A stretch of DNA of 64,000 nucleotides, from assembly GCF_016653405.1 (NCBI RefSeq), contig NZ_NHSN01000025.1, forward strand, positions 62,001-126,000, written 5' to 3'. Shown here piece by piece: positions 45,386 to 56,265 of this stretch. This stretch comes from Halorhodospira halophila. Lineage in GTDB: Bacteria > Pseudomonadota > Gammaproteobacteria > Nitrococcales > Halorhodospiraceae. The position numbers and the translations under genes were made by a program. Numbering within the stretch: the stretch's first letter is position 1; each line of letters opens with the position of its first letter. The notes under the pieces were generated by a model. The model worked only from the letters and a program-made list of their open reading frames with translations, searched no databases and was not told where the DNA came from.

Positions 45386-46336
45386 GGCCGCCGGAGGCTG
45401 ACCGAGCTCCCGCGGCAAACCAAAGGTGACCGTCTCCGCCTTGCCCGGCCGCTCCTCCGGCGCTTCGCAGCCCCACGCCTGGAGCTGCTCGACCACCTCC
45501 ACCACGGTGCTCTCCGGCGCCGAGGCGCCGGCGGTCACGCCGATCGCCTGACGGCCATCCAGCCAGCCCCGGTCCAGATCGGCAGCACCATCGATCAGGT
45601 ACGCCTCGGTACCGCAGCGCACGGCCAATTCGCGCAGGCGGTTGGAGTTGGAGCTGTTGACCGAGCCGACCACCAACAGCAGGTCAACCTCGTCGGCAAG
45701 AGTACGCACCGCATCCTGGCGATTCTGCGTGGCGTAACAGATGTCGTCCTTGCGCGGCCCCTGGATAGACGGGAAGCGGCGCTGCAGCGCCTCGACAATG
45801 CCAGCGGCGTCGTCCACCGACAGCGTGGTCTGGGTGACAAAGGCCAGATCGTCCGGGGTCCGGACCTGTAGCGCCGCCGCCTCCTCCTGGCTCTGCACCA
45901 GGTAGATACCGCCCTGTCCCTCCGGGGCCAGATACTGCCCCATGGTGCCCTCGACCTCCGGATGACCGGCGTGGCCGATCAGGACCACTTCACGGCCCGC
46001 TCGCGCATGATCGCGCACCTCTTTGTGGACCTTGGTCACCAGCGGGCAGGTGGCATCAAAGACCTGCAGCCCCCGCCGCTCGGCCTCGTCGGCGACCCAC
46101 TGCGGCACGCCGTGGGCGCTGAAGATCACGGTGGCCCCGTCGGGCACCTCGTGCAGTTCCTCGACAAAGACCGCGCCGCGCCCGCGCAGATCATCCACCA
46201 CAAAACGGTTATGCACCACCTCATGACGGACGTAGACGGGCGACCCGTAAACCGCCAGCGCCCGATCGACGATGGCGATGGCCCGGTCCACGCCGGCGCA
46301 GAAACCGCGGGGATTGGCAAGGTGAATCTTGGGCAC
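45380..46336 (-). CDS. ispH: 4-hydroxy-3-methylbut-2-enyl diphosphate reductase
   Basis: Last enzyme of the MEP isoprenoid pathway, 318 residues, with a [4Fe-4S] cluster. Cluster cysteines are Cys13 (RGFCAGVDR), one in [11 protein letters not shown] and one in [10 protein letters not shown]; the substrate motif is [10 protein letters not shown]. The start is GTG at 46336. It follows lspA by 28 bases as in E. coli (ribF-ileS-lspA-ispH; fkpB is missing). Confidence 0.95.
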   Translation of the reverse strand: MPKIHLANPRGFCAGVDRAIAIVDRALAVYGSPVYVRHEVVHNRFVVDDLRGRGAVFVEELHEVPDGATVIFSAHGVPQWVADEAERRGLQVFDATCPLVTKVHKEVRDHARAGREVVLIGHAGHPEVEGTMGQYLAPEGQGGIYLVQSQEEAAALQVRTPDDLAFVTQTTLSVDDAAGIVEALQRRFPSIQGPRKDDICYATQNRQDAVRTLADEVDLLLVVGSVNSSNSNRLRELAVRCGTEAYLIDGAADLDRGWLDGRQAIGVTAGASAPESTVVEVVEQLQAWGCEAPEERPGKAETVTFGLPRELGQPPAAS

Positions 46337-46364
46337 GGAAACCTCCGGTTCTGCCTGCAGCGGT

Positions 46365-46841
46365 TCAGTGTTCAGTGGCCGATTTTGAGAACACGAGCAG
46401 CGCGATCACCAGGCCGGCGCCCAGTGTGATGGCAATATCGGCGACGTTGAAGATCGGCCAGTGAAACCCAGCGTAATGGAGGTGGATGAAATCAACCACG
46501 TACCCCAGGTACAGGCGATCGACCAGGTTGCCCAGGGCCCCGGCCAGGATCAGAGCCACCCCCAAGGCGAGCCAGGGCTGCGACGCCCCGATACGGCGCA
46601 GCCAGTAGATCAGGTAGACCCCCACGGCGGCAGCGATGCCGGCAAGCAGCCAGCGCTGCCAGCCGCCGGCGTCGCCGAGCAGGCTGAACGCCGCCCCGGG
46701 GTTGTAGCCGAGCGTGAGACTGAGCACGGGCAGCAATTCGACCGACTCGTAAGGTCGCAGCGCCGCTTGGGCCCACGCCTTGGAGGCCTGATCCAGGGCC
46801 GCGATGGCGACGGCGAGCAGAAGCCAGAGCCGGTAGCCCAT
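46365..46841 (-). CDS. lspA: Lipoprotein signal peptidase
   Basis: A 158-residue, four-helix membrane aspartic protease that removes lipoprotein signal peptides. Motifs: [31 protein letters not shown] (catalytic Asp) and FNVADIAIT (second Asp). The ATG at 46841 is 10 bases after ileS; longer frames run into ileS. Confidence 0.95.
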   Translation of the reverse strand: MGYRLWLLLAVAIAALDQASKAWAQAALRPYESVELLPVLSLTLGYNPGAAFSLLGDAGGWQRWLLAGIAAAVGVYLIYWLRRIGASQPWLALGVALILAGALGNLVDRLYLGYVVDFIHLHYAGFHWPIFNVADIAITLGAGLVIALLVFSKSATEH

Positions 46842-46851
46842 CCCACCCCCG

Positions 46852-49677
46852 TCAGGCCGTGGCCCGGCGCTCACCGGCCCCGGCCACGTTCTCGACGCAG
46901 CGCCCACACAGCTGCGGGTGCTCATCACTGGCGCCGATATCGGGACGACGATGCCAGCAACGCGGGCACTTGTCGTGGCCGGAGGCGGCCACCACGATGC
47001 GCACCTCGGTGCCATCCTCCAGGGCGGCGCTGGCGGCACCGGCCGGAGCCTCGGCGACGTCGTGGATGCGTGCCGCCGAAGTGATCAGCACGAAGCGCAG
47101 CTCATCGCCCAGCGGGGCGAGCTCCGCAGCGAGCGCCTCGGGGACGTAGAGGTCCACCTCGGCATCCAGATTGGCGCCGATCACCTTCTCGTTACGCAGC
47201 CGCTCCAGCTCGCGGCTGACCACCGTGCGCACTTCCATGACCCGCTCCCAGAACGAGGCCTCGCGCGACTCGTTGTCCAGCGGGAAGAGCCCATCGTACC
47301 ACTCCGCCGTGAACACCGGCTCGCGGCGATCGCCGGGCAGATGCCCCCAGATTTCGTCGGCGGTGAAGGAGAGGATCGGCGCCAGCCAGCGCACCAAGGC
47401 CTCGGCGATGTGGTACATAGCCGTCTGGCCGGAGCGCCGGGCGCGGCTGTCCGCCGGCGTGGTGTACAGACGGTCCTTGAGCACATCGAGATAGAAGCCA
47501 CCCATGTCCACCACGCAGAAGTTATGCAGCAGGTGGTAGATGCGGTGCAGCTCGTAGCGGTCATAGGCGGCGACGATCCGCTCCTGCAGTTCCCGGGCCC
47601 GCGCCACCGCCCAACGGTCCAGGGGCAGCATCTGCTCCGCGGCCAGAGCATCACGCCCGGGCTCGAAGCCGTGCAGATTGCCGAGCAGGAACCGGGCAGT
47701 GTTGCGCATGCGACGGTAGGCATCAGCGGTGCGCTGCAGGATATTGTCGGAGACAGCGATCTCGCCGCTGTAATCCGCCGAGGCCACCCACAGGCGCAGG
47801 ATATCGGCGCCGAGGCGGTCCATCACGTCCTGCGGGGCCACCACGTTGCCGCGCGACTTGGACATCTTGTGCCCCTGCTCATCCACGGTGAATCCGTGGG
47901 TGAGCACGCCACGGTAGGGCGCCGAACGGCGGATTGCCGCCGAGGAGAGCAACGAAGACTGGAACCAGCCGCGGTGCTGATCCGAGCCCTCCAGATAGAG
48001 ATCCGCCGGCACCTGCAGGCCGTCGCGCTGATCCAGCACGGTGGCGTGGGTCACCCCGGAGTCGAACCAGACGTCCAGGATGTCGGTGACCTTCTCGTAC
48101 TCGGCGGCCTCGTCACCGAGCAGCTCCGCGGGATCCAGGTCCCACCAGGCTTCCAGTCCCTCGCGCTCCATGCGCTCGGCGACCGCTTCCATGTGCTGAG
48201 GCGTCTGCGGATGCGGTTCGCCGCTGCGGCGATGGATGAACACGGCGATGGGCACGCCCCAGTGGCGCTGCCGGGAGATACACCAGTCCGGACGCCCGCG
48301 GACCATGGCGTCGATGCGCGCCTGGCCCCACTCCGGCATCCAGCGCACGCCCTGGATCCCGGCCAGAGCGCACTCGCGCATGCCGTGACGATCCAGATCG
48401 ATGAACCACTGCGGCGTGGCCCGAAAGATCACCGGGGTCTTGTGCCGCCAGCAGTGGGGGTAGCTGTGCCGGTACTTCTCGTGGTGCAGCAGCGCCCCGC
48501 CGGCCTCGAGCACCTCGACGACCCGGGGATTGGCATCCAAGACATTCAGCCCGCCGAAGTGCTCGGTATCCTCGAAGAAGCAGCCGGCGCCGTCGACCGG
48601 ATTGGTCACCTCCAGAGCGTAGCGCTGCCCGACTTCGAAGTCCTCCTGGCCGTGCCCCGGCGCCGTGTGCACGCAACCGGTACCCCCGTCGGTGGTCACA
48701 TGCCCGCCGAGAACCACCGGGACTTCGCGCTCAAGGAAGGGGTGGCGCAGGGTCAGTCCCTCCAGATCCGCCCCGCGGCAGCGGCCCACCACCTCGTGGC
48801 GGCCGATGCCGGCCCGCGCCAGGGTCGACTCGGCCAAATCGGCGGCCAGGATGAGCCGCTCGCTGTGATCCAGGGCGACCACCAGGTACTCCAGCTCGGG
48901 ATGCACCGCCACCGCCCGGTTGGCCGGTAGCGTCCAGGGCGTGGTGGTCCAGATCACCACCGAGGCCGTTCCCGCCTGGGCACCCTCGCCCTCGAGCAGG
49001 ACGCGCTGCTGCAGCGCCATCTCGTCCGCCACAGCGAAGCGCACATCCACCGCCGGCGAGGTGCGCTCCTCGTACTCCACCTCGGCCTCGGCCAGGGCCG
49101 AGCCGCAGTCGGCACACCAGTGCACCGGCTTGAACCCCTGGGTAACGTGCCCGCCCTCGAAGATCCGGGCCAGGGCCCGCAGGATGCCGGCCTCGGTGGC
49201 GTAATCCATGGTCAGATAGGGGCGCTCCCAGTCGCCGAGCACGCCCAGGCGCTTGAAGTCCTGGCGCTGTCCGTCCACCTGCTCGGCAGCGAACGCCCGG
49301 CAGCGCTCACGAAACTGCGCGTAACTCAGGTCTACGCCGGGCTTGCCAGCCTCCTCCTCGACCTTGTGCTCGATCGGCAGGCCGTGGCAGTCCCACCCGG
49401 GGATGTACGGCGCGTCATACCCGTCCAGGGTGCGCGCCTTGACGATGATATCCTTGAGGATCTTGTTGACCGCGTGGCCGATATGGATATCGCCGTTGGC
49501 GTAGGGCGGACCGTCGTGCAGGATAAACCGCTCGCGCCCCGACCGCGCACGCCGGATGGCGCCGTAGAGGTCCTCTTCCTCCCAGCGCTGCAGGCGCTGC
49601 GGCTCACGCTCGGCCAGACGCGCCCGCATCGGGAATTCGGTGTGGGGAAGGTTGAGGGTGTGCTTGTACTCGCTCAC
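46852..49677 (-). CDS. ileS: Isoleucyl-tRNA synthetase
   Basis: A 941-residue class I synthetase (E. coli 938). The HIGH motif is HIGH in [15 protein letters not shown] is in [10 protein letters not shown], and the C-terminal zinc site is CPRCW...CGRC. The editing domain is present between HIGH and KMSKS. The start is GTG at 49677 ([10 protein letters not shown]), preceded by an AGGCGAGG tract and 13 bases after ribF; the frame to 49761 overlaps ribF. Confidence 0.95.
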   Translation of the reverse strand: MSEYKHTLNLPHTEFPMRARLAEREPQRLQRWEEEDLYGAIRRARSGRERFILHDGPPYANGDIHIGHAVNKILKDIIVKARTLDGYDAPYIPGWDCHGLPIEHKVEEEAGKPGVDLSYAQFRERCRAFAAEQVDGQRQDFKRLGVLGDWERPYLTMDYATEAGILRALARIFEGGHVTQGFKPVHWCADCGSALAEAEVEYEERTSPAVDVRFAVADEMALQQRVLLEGEGAQAGTASVVIWTTTPWTLPANRAVAVHPELEYLVVALDHSERLILAADLAESTLARAGIGRHEVVGRCRGADLEGLTLRHPFLEREVPVVLGGHVTTDGGTGCVHTAPGHGQEDFEVGQRYALEVTNPVDGAGCFFEDTEHFGGLNVLDANPRVVEVLEAGGALLHHEKYRHSYPHCWRHKTPVIFRATPQWFIDLDRHGMRECALAGIQGVRWMPEWGQARIDAMVRGRPDWCISRQRHWGVPIAVFIHRRSGEPHPQTPQHMEAVAERMEREGLEAWWDLDPAELLGDEAAEYEKVTDILDVWFDSGVTHATVLDQRDGLQVPADLYLEGSDQHRGWFQSSLLSSAAIRRSAPYRGVLTHGFTVDEQGHKMSKSRGNVVAPQDVMDRLGADILRLWVASADYSGEIAVSDNILQRTADAYRRMRNTARFLLGNLHGFEPGRDALAAEQMLPLDRWAVARARELQERIVAAYDRYELHRIYHLLHNFCVVDMGGFYLDVLKDRLYTTPADSRARRSGQTAMYHIAEALVRWLAPILSFTADEIWGHLPGDRREPVFTAEWYDGLFPLDNESREASFWERVMEVRTVVSRELERLRNEKVIGANLDAEVDLYVPEALAAELAPLGDELRFVLITSAARIHDVAEAPAGAASAALEDGTEVRIVVAASGHDKCPRCWHRRPDIGASDEHPQLCGRCVENVAGAGERRATA

Positions 49678-49690
49678 GTCGCCGCCTCGC

Positions 49691-50626
49691 CTAATGGTGT
49701 TCTTGACCGAGCACGCGCCGCGCCGCGCGTACATCCTCGCCGATTTGTCTCGCCAGCGCATCGAGCCCGTCGAAGTGCTCCTCGCCCCGGAGCCGGGCCA
49801 CCGGCTCGACGCAGAGGTGGCGGCCGTAGAGGTCGCCGTCGAAATCGATCAGGTGAGCCTCGAAAACCAAGCGCCGCCCCCCCACCGTGGGGCGCACGCC
49901 GACACTGATTGCCGTCGGCCACGGGCGTTCGGCAGCCCCCCGGGCCCACCCGGCGTAGATACCGTCGAGCGGGATGCGCTCCGGTGACAGCCGTAGATTG
50001 GCCGTCGGCCAGCCGAGCTTCCGGCCCATGGCATCACCGTGGACCACACGCCCCTGCACGCAATAGGGATGTCCGAGCAGCTCGGCCGCATCGGCGAAGC
50101 GCCCCTGGGTAACGGCCTGACGGATGCGGGTGCTGCTCACCCGCTCCCCGGAGCGCACCACCGTGTCCATGGGTGCCACCTCGTAGCCCCGCTCGCGGCC
50201 AACGCGCCGAAGCATGTCCAGATCTCCCCGGCGCTGGCGACCGAACCGGAAATCGTCGCCGACTAGGACGTATCCGGCACCCAGGCGCTCACCGAGCAAC
50301 TCGCCGGCAAAGGCCTCGGCCTCCACCGCCGCCAGATGCTGATCGAAGCGCAGGCAGAGCACCGCATCCACACCGGTCTCGGCGAGCCGGCGCACCTTCT
50401 CGCGCAGCCCGGTCAAACGCGCCGGCGCCCGCGCCGGGGCCAGGCGCTCCATGGGGTGCGGCTCAAAGGTGACCACGACGGCCGGCCGACCACGCCGCGC
50501 CGCCTCCCGGCGCAGGCGCTCGATCATGGCCCGGTGCCCGCGGTGGACCCCATCGAAGTTGCCGATGGTGATCGCCGCGCCGCGGTGACGGGCCCGGACG
50601 TTATGCAATCCCCGGATGAGTTCCAT
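49691..50626 (-). CDS. ribF: Bifunctional riboflavin kinase/FAD synthetase
   Basis: A 311-residue enzyme making FMN and then FAD. The N-terminal nucleotidyltransferase has [10 protein letters not shown]; the C-terminal kinase has the GWPTANL motif. The ATG at 50626 with CAGGGG before it fits the family start MELIRGLHN. It lies between murJ and ileS, the usual arrangement. Confidence 0.94.
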   Translation of the reverse strand: MELIRGLHNVRARHRGAAITIGNFDGVHRGHRAMIERLRREAARRGRPAVVVTFEPHPMERLAPARAPARLTGLREKVRRLAETGVDAVLCLRFDQHLAAVEAEAFAGELLGERLGAGYVLVGDDFRFGRQRRGDLDMLRRVGRERGYEVAPMDTVVRSGERVSSTRIRQAVTQGRFADAAELLGHPYCVQGRVVHGDAMGRKLGWPTANLRLSPERIPLDGIYAGWARGAAERPWPTAISVGVRPTVGGRRLVFEAHLIDFDGDLYGRHLCVEPVARLRGEEHFDGLDALARQIGEDVRAARRVLGQEHH

Positions 50627-50673
50627 GGCCCCTGAGAAAAGGATCAAGTGTACTAGCCCGGCAACAGCCTCGG

Positions 50674-52248
50674 CTAGCCGCCCGGCTCACCGGCCGCCTC
50701 CGGTTCGCGGAACTGCCGCGGCCGGACACCCAGGGCGTAGAGCGCAGCGAAGTAGACGGCCCCGCCGGCAGCCACGACACCGGTCAGCGCCAGCACGCGC
50801 GCCACAACGCCGGCCTCCAGCCACGCCTCCAGGCGCAGCGCGGGGTAGAGCAGGACCGCCACCATCAGTGACGTGGCCACGGCCACCTGCACCGTCAGGC
50901 GCAGCCAGCCGCTGCCCCCCCGGTAGACCCGCCGGCGAACCAGGCCGGTGAACAACAGCGCCGAATTGACGGTCGCCGAGGCCGCCGTGGCGGCGGCCAG
51001 AGCCACGTGGCCGAAGGGCGTCTCGTGCAGGGCCCAGACCGCGCTCACTGAGAGGACCAGGTTGACCGCCACGGCGGCCACCGCGCAGTAGACCGGGGTC
51101 TTCATGTCTTCCCGGGAAAAGTATCCCGGCGTCAGCACCTTGACCAGGACGAATCCGAAAAGACCCAGGCTGTAGGCGGCCAGAGACCAGGAAGCGGCGA
51201 CCACATCGTCCGCGCCGAAGGCACCGTACTGAAACAGGGTAGCCAGAATCGGCCCGGCGAGCACGATCAGCCCGGCCGTGGCCGGCGCCACCACCAGCAG
51301 CACCAGACGCAGCCCCCAGTCCAGCGTGCGCGAGAAGCGCTCCGGCTCACTGCCGGCGTGCTCGGCCGAGAGCCGCGGCAGCAGCACGGTTCCCAGCGCG
51401 ATGCCGAACACCCCCAGCGGGAACTCCACCAGGCGGTCCGAGAAGTAAAGCCAGCTGACACTGCCGGTGATCAGGAAGGAGGCGAGGATGGTGTCCACCA
51501 GCAGGTTGACCTGCATCACCGAGGAGCCGATCACCGCCGGTCCCATCAGCCGGGCCACCCGCCGCACCCCGGGGTGGCGCAGCGACGGCCGAGGCCAGAC
51601 CAGCAGCCCCTCCCGGTAGAGAAACGGCAGCTGCAGCAGCAGCTGCAGGACACCGGCCACCGCCACGGCCACCGCCAGGGCCATGATCGGCTCTTCGAAC
51701 CACGGCGTGGCCCACAGCGCGGCCCCGATCATCGCAGCGTTCAGCAACACCGGCGCAAAGGCGAAGGAGGCGAACCGGTTGCAGGTATGCAGCACGGCCC
51801 CGGCGCACGCGACCAGGGATATGAATAGAATGTAGGGGAAGGTCACCCGCAGCAGGTCCACGGTCAGCGCGAAGCGCTCCGGATCGTCGCTGAAACCGGG
51901 GGCGAAGACACTGACCACCGCCGGCGCCGCCACCATGCCGAGGGCCGTGACCAACGCCAATGCCGCCCCGAGGGTGCCGGCGCTGTAGGCGATCAGGGCG
52001 CGGACTTCGCGGTGCGTGCTGTGCGTGCGATAGTCGGTGAGCACCGGGACAAACGCCTGCGAAAACGCCCCTTCGGCGGTAATCCGCCGCATGAAATTGG
52101 GGATTTTGAAGGCGACAATAAACGAGTCCGTCTGCGCCCCCGAGCCGAACACCCCGGCGATGATCACATCCCGGGCCAAACCGAGGATCCGCGAAACCAG
52201 GGTCAGGGAGCCGAACGTGAAGATGTGGCGAAACAGACCGGTAACCAC
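50674..52248 (-). CDS. murJ: Lipid II flippase MurJ
   Basis: A 524-residue polytopic protein (about 14 hydrophobic segments) that flips lipid II for peptidoglycan synthesis. The N-terminal SLTLVSRILGLARD and AFSQAFVPV motifs are characteristic. The start is GTG at 52248 with GAGGAGG ten bases upstream. It is divergent from the MCE operon. Confidence 0.94.
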   Translation of the reverse strand: MVTGLFRHIFTFGSLTLVSRILGLARDVIIAGVFGSGAQTDSFIVAFKIPNFMRRITAEGAFSQAFVPVLTDYRTHSTHREVRALIAYSAGTLGAALALVTALGMVAAPAVVSVFAPGFSDDPERFALTVDLLRVTFPYILFISLVACAGAVLHTCNRFASFAFAPVLLNAAMIGAALWATPWFEEPIMALAVAVAVAGVLQLLLQLPFLYREGLLVWPRPSLRHPGVRRVARLMGPAVIGSSVMQVNLLVDTILASFLITGSVSWLYFSDRLVEFPLGVFGIALGTVLLPRLSAEHAGSEPERFSRTLDWGLRLVLLVVAPATAGLIVLAGPILATLFQYGAFGADDVVAASWSLAAYSLGLFGFVLVKVLTPGYFSREDMKTPVYCAVAAVAVNLVLSVSAVWALHETPFGHVALAAATAASATVNSALLFTGLVRRRVYRGGSGWLRLTVQVAVATSLMVAVLLYPALRLEAWLEAGVVARVLALTGVVAAGGAVYFAALYALGVRPRQFREPEAAGEPGG

Positions 52249-52292
52249 GCAGGGAACGCCTCCTCGGCACACAGCAAACAGCGACGGCGCTG

Positions 52293-53459
52293 ATGATACA
52301 GCGCCCGGTCAAGGGGATACGACCATCCGTGGCTGACCCGGGCTACCTGAGGTGCCGGCACGGGGCAGCGGGGCCCGAGGTGCTTGTCGGCGGCGACTGG
52401 ACCCTGGCCCACTACCGCACCGTGCTCCGGCAAGTGGAGCAGACGCGGCTGGACGGCGAACCGCGGGTCGATCTCGGCGCACTGGAACGACTGGACACCG
52501 CCGGCGCGACCCTACTGGCCCGCCTGCTCGGGCCGGAACGTGTCGAAGCGCTGGCGCGCACGGCACCCGAGCTCTCCGCCGAGCGACGCAACCTGCTCCA
52601 GGCCGTGGCGGCAGCTAGCGAGCGTGCCCGCGCCACCCCGGAACCGACCCGTGAACCCTACTTCTTCGGGCGCCTGACGATCGGCCTGGGGGCACAAATC
52701 AGCCATGCGGGCCAACAATTGGCCCGGGCCATCGCCTTTACCGGTCTGGTCCTCGCCGCCTTCGCCGCCAGCGCCCTGCGCCCCTGGCGCTGGCGCCCGG
52801 CCGCGGTCTCGCGCCAGCTCCAGCATACGGCGCTGGAGGCGCTGCCCATCGTCGCCCTGCTGACCTTCGCCGTCGGGGCGGTGATTGCGGTTCTCGGAAT
52901 CACCGTGCTGGGGCGCTTCGGTGCCGGCATCTTCACTGTGGACCTGGTGGCGTATGCGTTCTTGCGCGAGTTCGGCGTCGTGCTCACCGCGATCCTCCTC
53001 GCCGGACGCTCGGCCAGCGCCTTTACGGCCCAGATCGGCTCGATGAAGGCCAACGAGGAGATCGATGCCATGCGCGCCCAGGGGCTCAGCCCCATCGAGA
53101 TGCTGGTCATCCCGCGGGTTGTCGCGCTGCTGATTGCCGTGCCGGTCCTCTCCTTCGTGGCGGTGGTCTGTGGCTTGGCTGGCGGTGGGCTGGTCACCCT
53201 GCTCAACGTCGACGTCCCCGCGGGGCGGATCATCTCGCTCTACAGCGACATCTCGCTGCGCCACTACCTTGCCGGACTGGCCAAGGCGCCGGTTTTCGCC
53301 TTCGTGATCGCCATCATCGGCTGCCTGGAAGGACTCAAGTGCAGTGCCAGCGCGCAGTCGGTGGGCACGCACACCACCTCGGCGGTGGTGCAGTCGATCT
53401 TCTGGGTCATCATCCTCAACGCCGTGGCCGCCCTCATCTATGTGGAGATAGGATGGTGA
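52293..53459 (+). CDS. STAS-fused MlaE-type ABC permease
   Basis: A 388-residue permease of an MCE lipid transporter. The N-terminal 100 residues form a STAS-like domain (VDLGALERLDTAGATLL); the rest is an MlaE permease with the segments GQQLARAIAF, GRSASAFTAQIGSM and SMKANEEIDAMRAQG. In the Mla system MlaB (STAS) is separate, so this is a natural fusion of the two roles. ATG 52293 and GTG 52329 are both possible starts. It leads a four-gene operon with an ATPase, an MCE protein and a lipoprotein, similar to PA3214-PA3211 of Pseudomonas from memory. Confidence 0.88.
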   Translation: MIQRPVKGIRPSVADPGYLRCRHGAAGPEVLVGGDWTLAHYRTVLRQVEQTRLDGEPRVDLGALERLDTAGATLLARLLGPERVEALARTAPELSAERRNLLQAVAAASERARATPEPTREPYFFGRLTIGLGAQISHAGQQLARAIAFTGLVLAAFAASALRPWRWRPAAVSRQLQHTALEALPIVALLTFAVGAVIAVLGITVLGRFGAGIFTVDLVAYAFLREFGVVLTAILLAGRSASAFTAQIGSMKANEEIDAMRAQGLSPIEMLVIPRVVALLIAVPVLSFVAVVCGLAGGGLVTLLNVDVPAGRIISLYSDISLRHYLAGLAKAPVFAFVIAIIGCLEGLKCSASAQSVGTHTTSAVVQSIFWVIILNAVAALIYVEIGW

Positions 53460-54241
53460 GCGCCAGCACCACCGATCCTCACCCGGCGATCCGGGTCCGC
53501 GGCCTAGTCACCCGACTCGGCGGGCAGACCATCCACGACGGGCTGGATCTGGACGTGCACCGGGGCGAGATCCTCGGCCTAGTCGGCGGCTCGGGCAGCG
53601 GCAAGTCGGTCCTGCTGCGCACGCTCATCGGACTGTTGCGCCCGGCCGCCGGCCAGATCCGGATCCACGACCAATCCGTCGACGCCCTCCGACAAGGGGG
53701 CGGGCTGGAGCGGCGCATCGGCGTACTGTTCCAGCACGGCGCCCTTTACTCGTCGCTGACCATCACCGAGAACGTCGCGCTGGCCCTGATCGAACACGCC
53801 GGGCTAACCCGCGCCGAGGCCGAAGACCTGGCCCGGGTCAAGCTGGCGCTCACCGGCCTCGACCCGGCGGCCGGCCCGCGCTACCCCGCCGAACTCTCCG
53901 GCGGGATGGTCAAGCGGGCTGCCCTTGCCCGCGCCCTGTCGCTCTGCCCGGACGTCCTGTTCCTGGACGAGCCCACCGCCGGCCTGGATCCGATCAGTGC
54001 CGGCGGCTTCGACCGATTGCTGGTCACCCTGCGGGACGCGCTGAACCTGACGGTCTTCCTGGTCACCCACGACCTGGATACGCTCTATGCCACCTGTGAC
54101 CGCGTTGCGGTGCTCGCCCACCAGCGGGTTCTGGCCACGGGCACGCTTGAGCAAGTGAGCGCCATCGACGACGATTGGGTGCGGGCCTATTTCCATGGCG
54201 CGCGGGGGCGCGCCGCCCGCAGCACGCAGGAGAACCGCTGA
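53453..54241 (+). CDS. MlaF-type ABC transporter ATPase
   Basis: A 262-residue ATPase: Walker A GGSGSGKSVLL, signature LSGGMVKRAALA, Walker B VLFLDEPTAGLD and a switch His in VTHDLD. It pairs with the STAS-permease, whose stop it overlaps by 7 bases, and powers lipid movement between membranes. The start codon ATG 53453 has GGAGATAGG before it. Confidence 0.92.
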   Translation: MVSASTTDPHPAIRVRGLVTRLGGQTIHDGLDLDVHRGEILGLVGGSGSGKSVLLRTLIGLLRPAAGQIRIHDQSVDALRQGGGLERRIGVLFQHGALYSSLTITENVALALIEHAGLTRAEAEDLARVKLALTGLDPAAGPRYPAELSGGMVKRAALARALSLCPDVLFLDEPTAGLDPISAGGFDRLLVTLRDALNLTVFLVTHDLDTLYATCDRVAVLAHQRVLATGTLEQVSAIDDDWVRAYFHGARGRAARSTQENR

Positions 54242-55183
54242 ATGGAGACCCGGGCGCGGCATTTCTGGATCGGGCTGGCCACCCTGGCCCTGATCGTGGG
54301 CGTCATCCTCTTCGGGGTCTGGCTCACCGACTCCGATCTCCACGGTGAACGGCAGCGCTTCGAGATCGTCTTCGAAGAGGATGTCAGCGGCCTGACCACG
54401 CGCAGCCCGGTGAAGTTCAACGGGATCAACGTCGGCGAGATCGACCACCTGACCCTCGACCCCGACGACCCGCGGCGGGTGATCGCCCGCATCACGGTGG
54501 GGGGCGACACCCCGGTCCGCAGCGACACCCGGGCCCAGATCGGCAGCTCGAGCCTGTTCGCCGGCGGTGCCCACATCCGGCTCAAGCCCGGCGATGCCGA
54601 CGCTCCGCCGCTTGAACCACCGGATCGGGGAATGGCGCGGATCGAGACGGAGCCCTCGCCCATGGCCCGTCTGCGCCAGGACAGCGACCAACTGCTGGCC
54701 GGCATCAACGACCTGGTCGAGACCGCCAATCAGCTGCTCTCTCCGGAGAACATCGAGACCCTGAGCGCCACCCTCAAACACCTTGAGCGGACCAGCGGGA
54801 CGGTCGCCTCGCGCAGCGACGACCTGGGCCGGGGCATCACCGCCCTGGCCGATGGCGGCGAGCAGCTTCAGGAGACCCTGAGCGAGGCGCAACAAATGCT
54901 TGAGGAGATCCGCGCGCTGCTTGACGGCCCGGGCCGCGAGATCCTACGCAGCACCGCGCGCGCGGCCGAGGCGCTCGAGGGAAGCAGCAGCGAGGCGCAG
55001 GAGCTGTTCCGCGACAACCGCGAGGCTGTCGAACGCGGCCTGCAGAGCCTGCAGGACCTGGAACCGTTGAGCGAAGAGCTGCAGCAAACCCTGGGCGCCC
55101 TGCGCGGCCTGCTCCGACGCCTGGGACAGGACCCCGGCGGGCAACTGCTGCGCCGTGAGCAGATGGAGGAGTACCAGCCGTGA
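54242..55183 (+). CDS. MCE-domain substrate-binding protein
   Basis: A 313-residue protein with an N-terminal membrane anchor (about 9-28), an MCE domain (about 38-118, FEEDVSGLTTRSPVKFNGI) and a long C-terminal helical, coiled-coil region (about 145-290). It is probably the periplasmic ring of the transporter encoded by the operon. The ATG immediately follows the ATPase stop. Confidence 0.9.
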   Translation: METRARHFWIGLATLALIVGVILFGVWLTDSDLHGERQRFEIVFEEDVSGLTTRSPVKFNGINVGEIDHLTLDPDDPRRVIARITVGGDTPVRSDTRAQIGSSSLFAGGAHIRLKPGDADAPPLEPPDRGMARIETEPSPMARLRQDSDQLLAGINDLVETANQLLSPENIETLSATLKHLERTSGTVASRSDDLGRGITALADGGEQLQETLSEAQQMLEEIRALLDGPGREILRSTARAAEALEGSSSEAQELFRDNREAVERGLQSLQDLEPLSEELQQTLGALRGLLRRLGQDPGGQLLRREQMEEYQP

Positions 55184-55800
55184 AAACGCCCCGCCGCCCC
55201 GGCCTGCTGCTGACGCTGCTGGCAGCCGCGACGCTGAGCGCCTGCACCCTGCTGCCCGACCCCGAGACCTACACCGCCTATCGCCTGCCGCCGCCCGATG
55301 CGGACGCACCGTCGCCGGCTGGTCGCGAGGTGGACTGGACGCTGCGTGTGGCCGCTCCCGGCAGCAGTGACCTGCTGGCCGGTAACCGGATCGCCGTCGC
55401 TACCGGCGAACACCGCATGAGCGCCTTTAGCGGCGCGCGCTGGGTCTCGCCGCTGCCCCGGCTCTGGCAGGAGCACCTCATCGACACCTTCCGGAGCGAC
55501 GGCCGTGTCCGGCACCTGAGCGCCGACGGCGACCGCCTCGCCGCGGACCTGGAACTGCGCACCACCCTGCGCGACTTCCAGCTGGATGCCCGTGATGAGA
55601 CACCACGAGCGCGGGTGGTGGTGGATGCCCGTCTGGTGGACGTCGGGCAACGGCGGATCATCGACGCCGAGCGATTTTCGGCCACTGAGGAGGCACCGGC
55701 CCGTGACGTCGATGCGGCTGTTGCCGCCCTGGGAGCCGCCAATCGAAGCGTCGGCAGCGAACTGTTGGCCTGGACGCTGGCCACCGCTGCCGGGGAGTAA
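55180..55800 (+). CDS. ABC-type transport auxiliary lipoprotein (PqiC-like)
   Basis: A 206-residue lipoprotein (Cys22 in LSAC) of the PqiC/ABC_trans_aux family. It has the N-terminal YTAYRLPPP strand and a fold with LWQEHLIDTF and a C-terminal helix. PqiC docks MCE assemblies at the outer membrane. The GTG start overlaps the MCE stop (GTGA). It is last in the MCE operon. Confidence 0.85.
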   Translation: MKTPRRPGLLLTLLAAATLSACTLLPDPETYTAYRLPPPDADAPSPAGREVDWTLRVAAPGSSDLLAGNRIAVATGEHRMSAFSGARWVSPLPRLWQEHLIDTFRSDGRVRHLSADGDRLAADLELRTTLRDFQLDARDETPRARVVVDARLVDVGQRRIIDAERFSATEEAPARDVDAAVAALGAANRSVGSELLAWTLATAAGE

Positions 55801-55810
55801 CCCGGCGCGC

Positions 55811-55839
55811 TTGACAGCGATCACGCCAGCAGGCATATT
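55811..55839 (+). promoter_or_regulatory. rpsT promoter
   Basis: A perfect -35 TTGACA (55811-55816) and CATATT (55834-55839) with a 17-base spacer lie about 75 bases before the rpsT start, giving a long leader that could bear S20 autoregulation. Confidence 0.65.
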
Positions 55840-55914
55840 TACGCGCTTTGCAGGGTCCGCTATGACAGCTTAGGACCCCGTCTCCGAGGATCGCAAGCGA
55901 GCAGGAGTACAACC

Positions 55915-56181
55915 GTGGCGAATATCGCGAGCGCCAAGAAGCGTGCCCGTCAGGCCGAAGAACGCCGGCTGCGCAACAAGTCGCGCCGCAGCGAGATGCG
56001 CACCTCGATGAAGAAAGTTCTCAAGGCGGTCAAGACCGGGGACCACGATCAGGCTCAGCAGGCCTACCGCAGTGCCGTGCGAGTCATCGATCGTTCGGCG
56101 AATCGCGGGATCATCCACAAGAACAAGGCCGCGCGCCACAAGTCCCGGCTTAACGCCAAGGTGCGTGGCCTCGCCGGCTGA
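55915..56181 (+). CDS. rpsT: 30S ribosomal protein S20
   Basis: An 88-residue very basic helical protein ([15 protein letters not shown] start) that binds 16S rRNA. The GTG start, with GCAGGAG upstream, recalls the UUG of E. coli rpsT, which limits translation for autocontrol. It has its own promoter and terminator. Confidence 0.97.
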   Translation: MANIASAKKRARQAEERRLRNKSRRSEMRTSMKKVLKAVKTGDHDQAQQAYRSAVRVIDRSANRGIIHKNKAARHKSRLNAKVRGLAG

Positions 56182-56212
56182 ACCGGGCAACCGGAACGCG
56201 CAGCATCCCAAG

Positions 56213-56237
56213 CGGGCGCCCTCAAGGCGCCCGTTTT
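56213..56237 (+). terminator. rpsT terminator
   Basis: CGGGCGCC (56213-56220) pairs perfectly with GGCGCCCG (56226-56233), loop CTCAA, followed by four T. It lies 32 bases past the rpsT stop. Confidence 0.85.
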
Positions 56238-56265
56238 GCGTTGTGCCCCCCCCCATCCGTGGCCG

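Noticed and set aside
46918-48930. Plus-strand open frame of 670 codons opposite ileS
   Set aside because: Antisense to the HIGH/KMSKS enzyme; low-complexity shadow translation.
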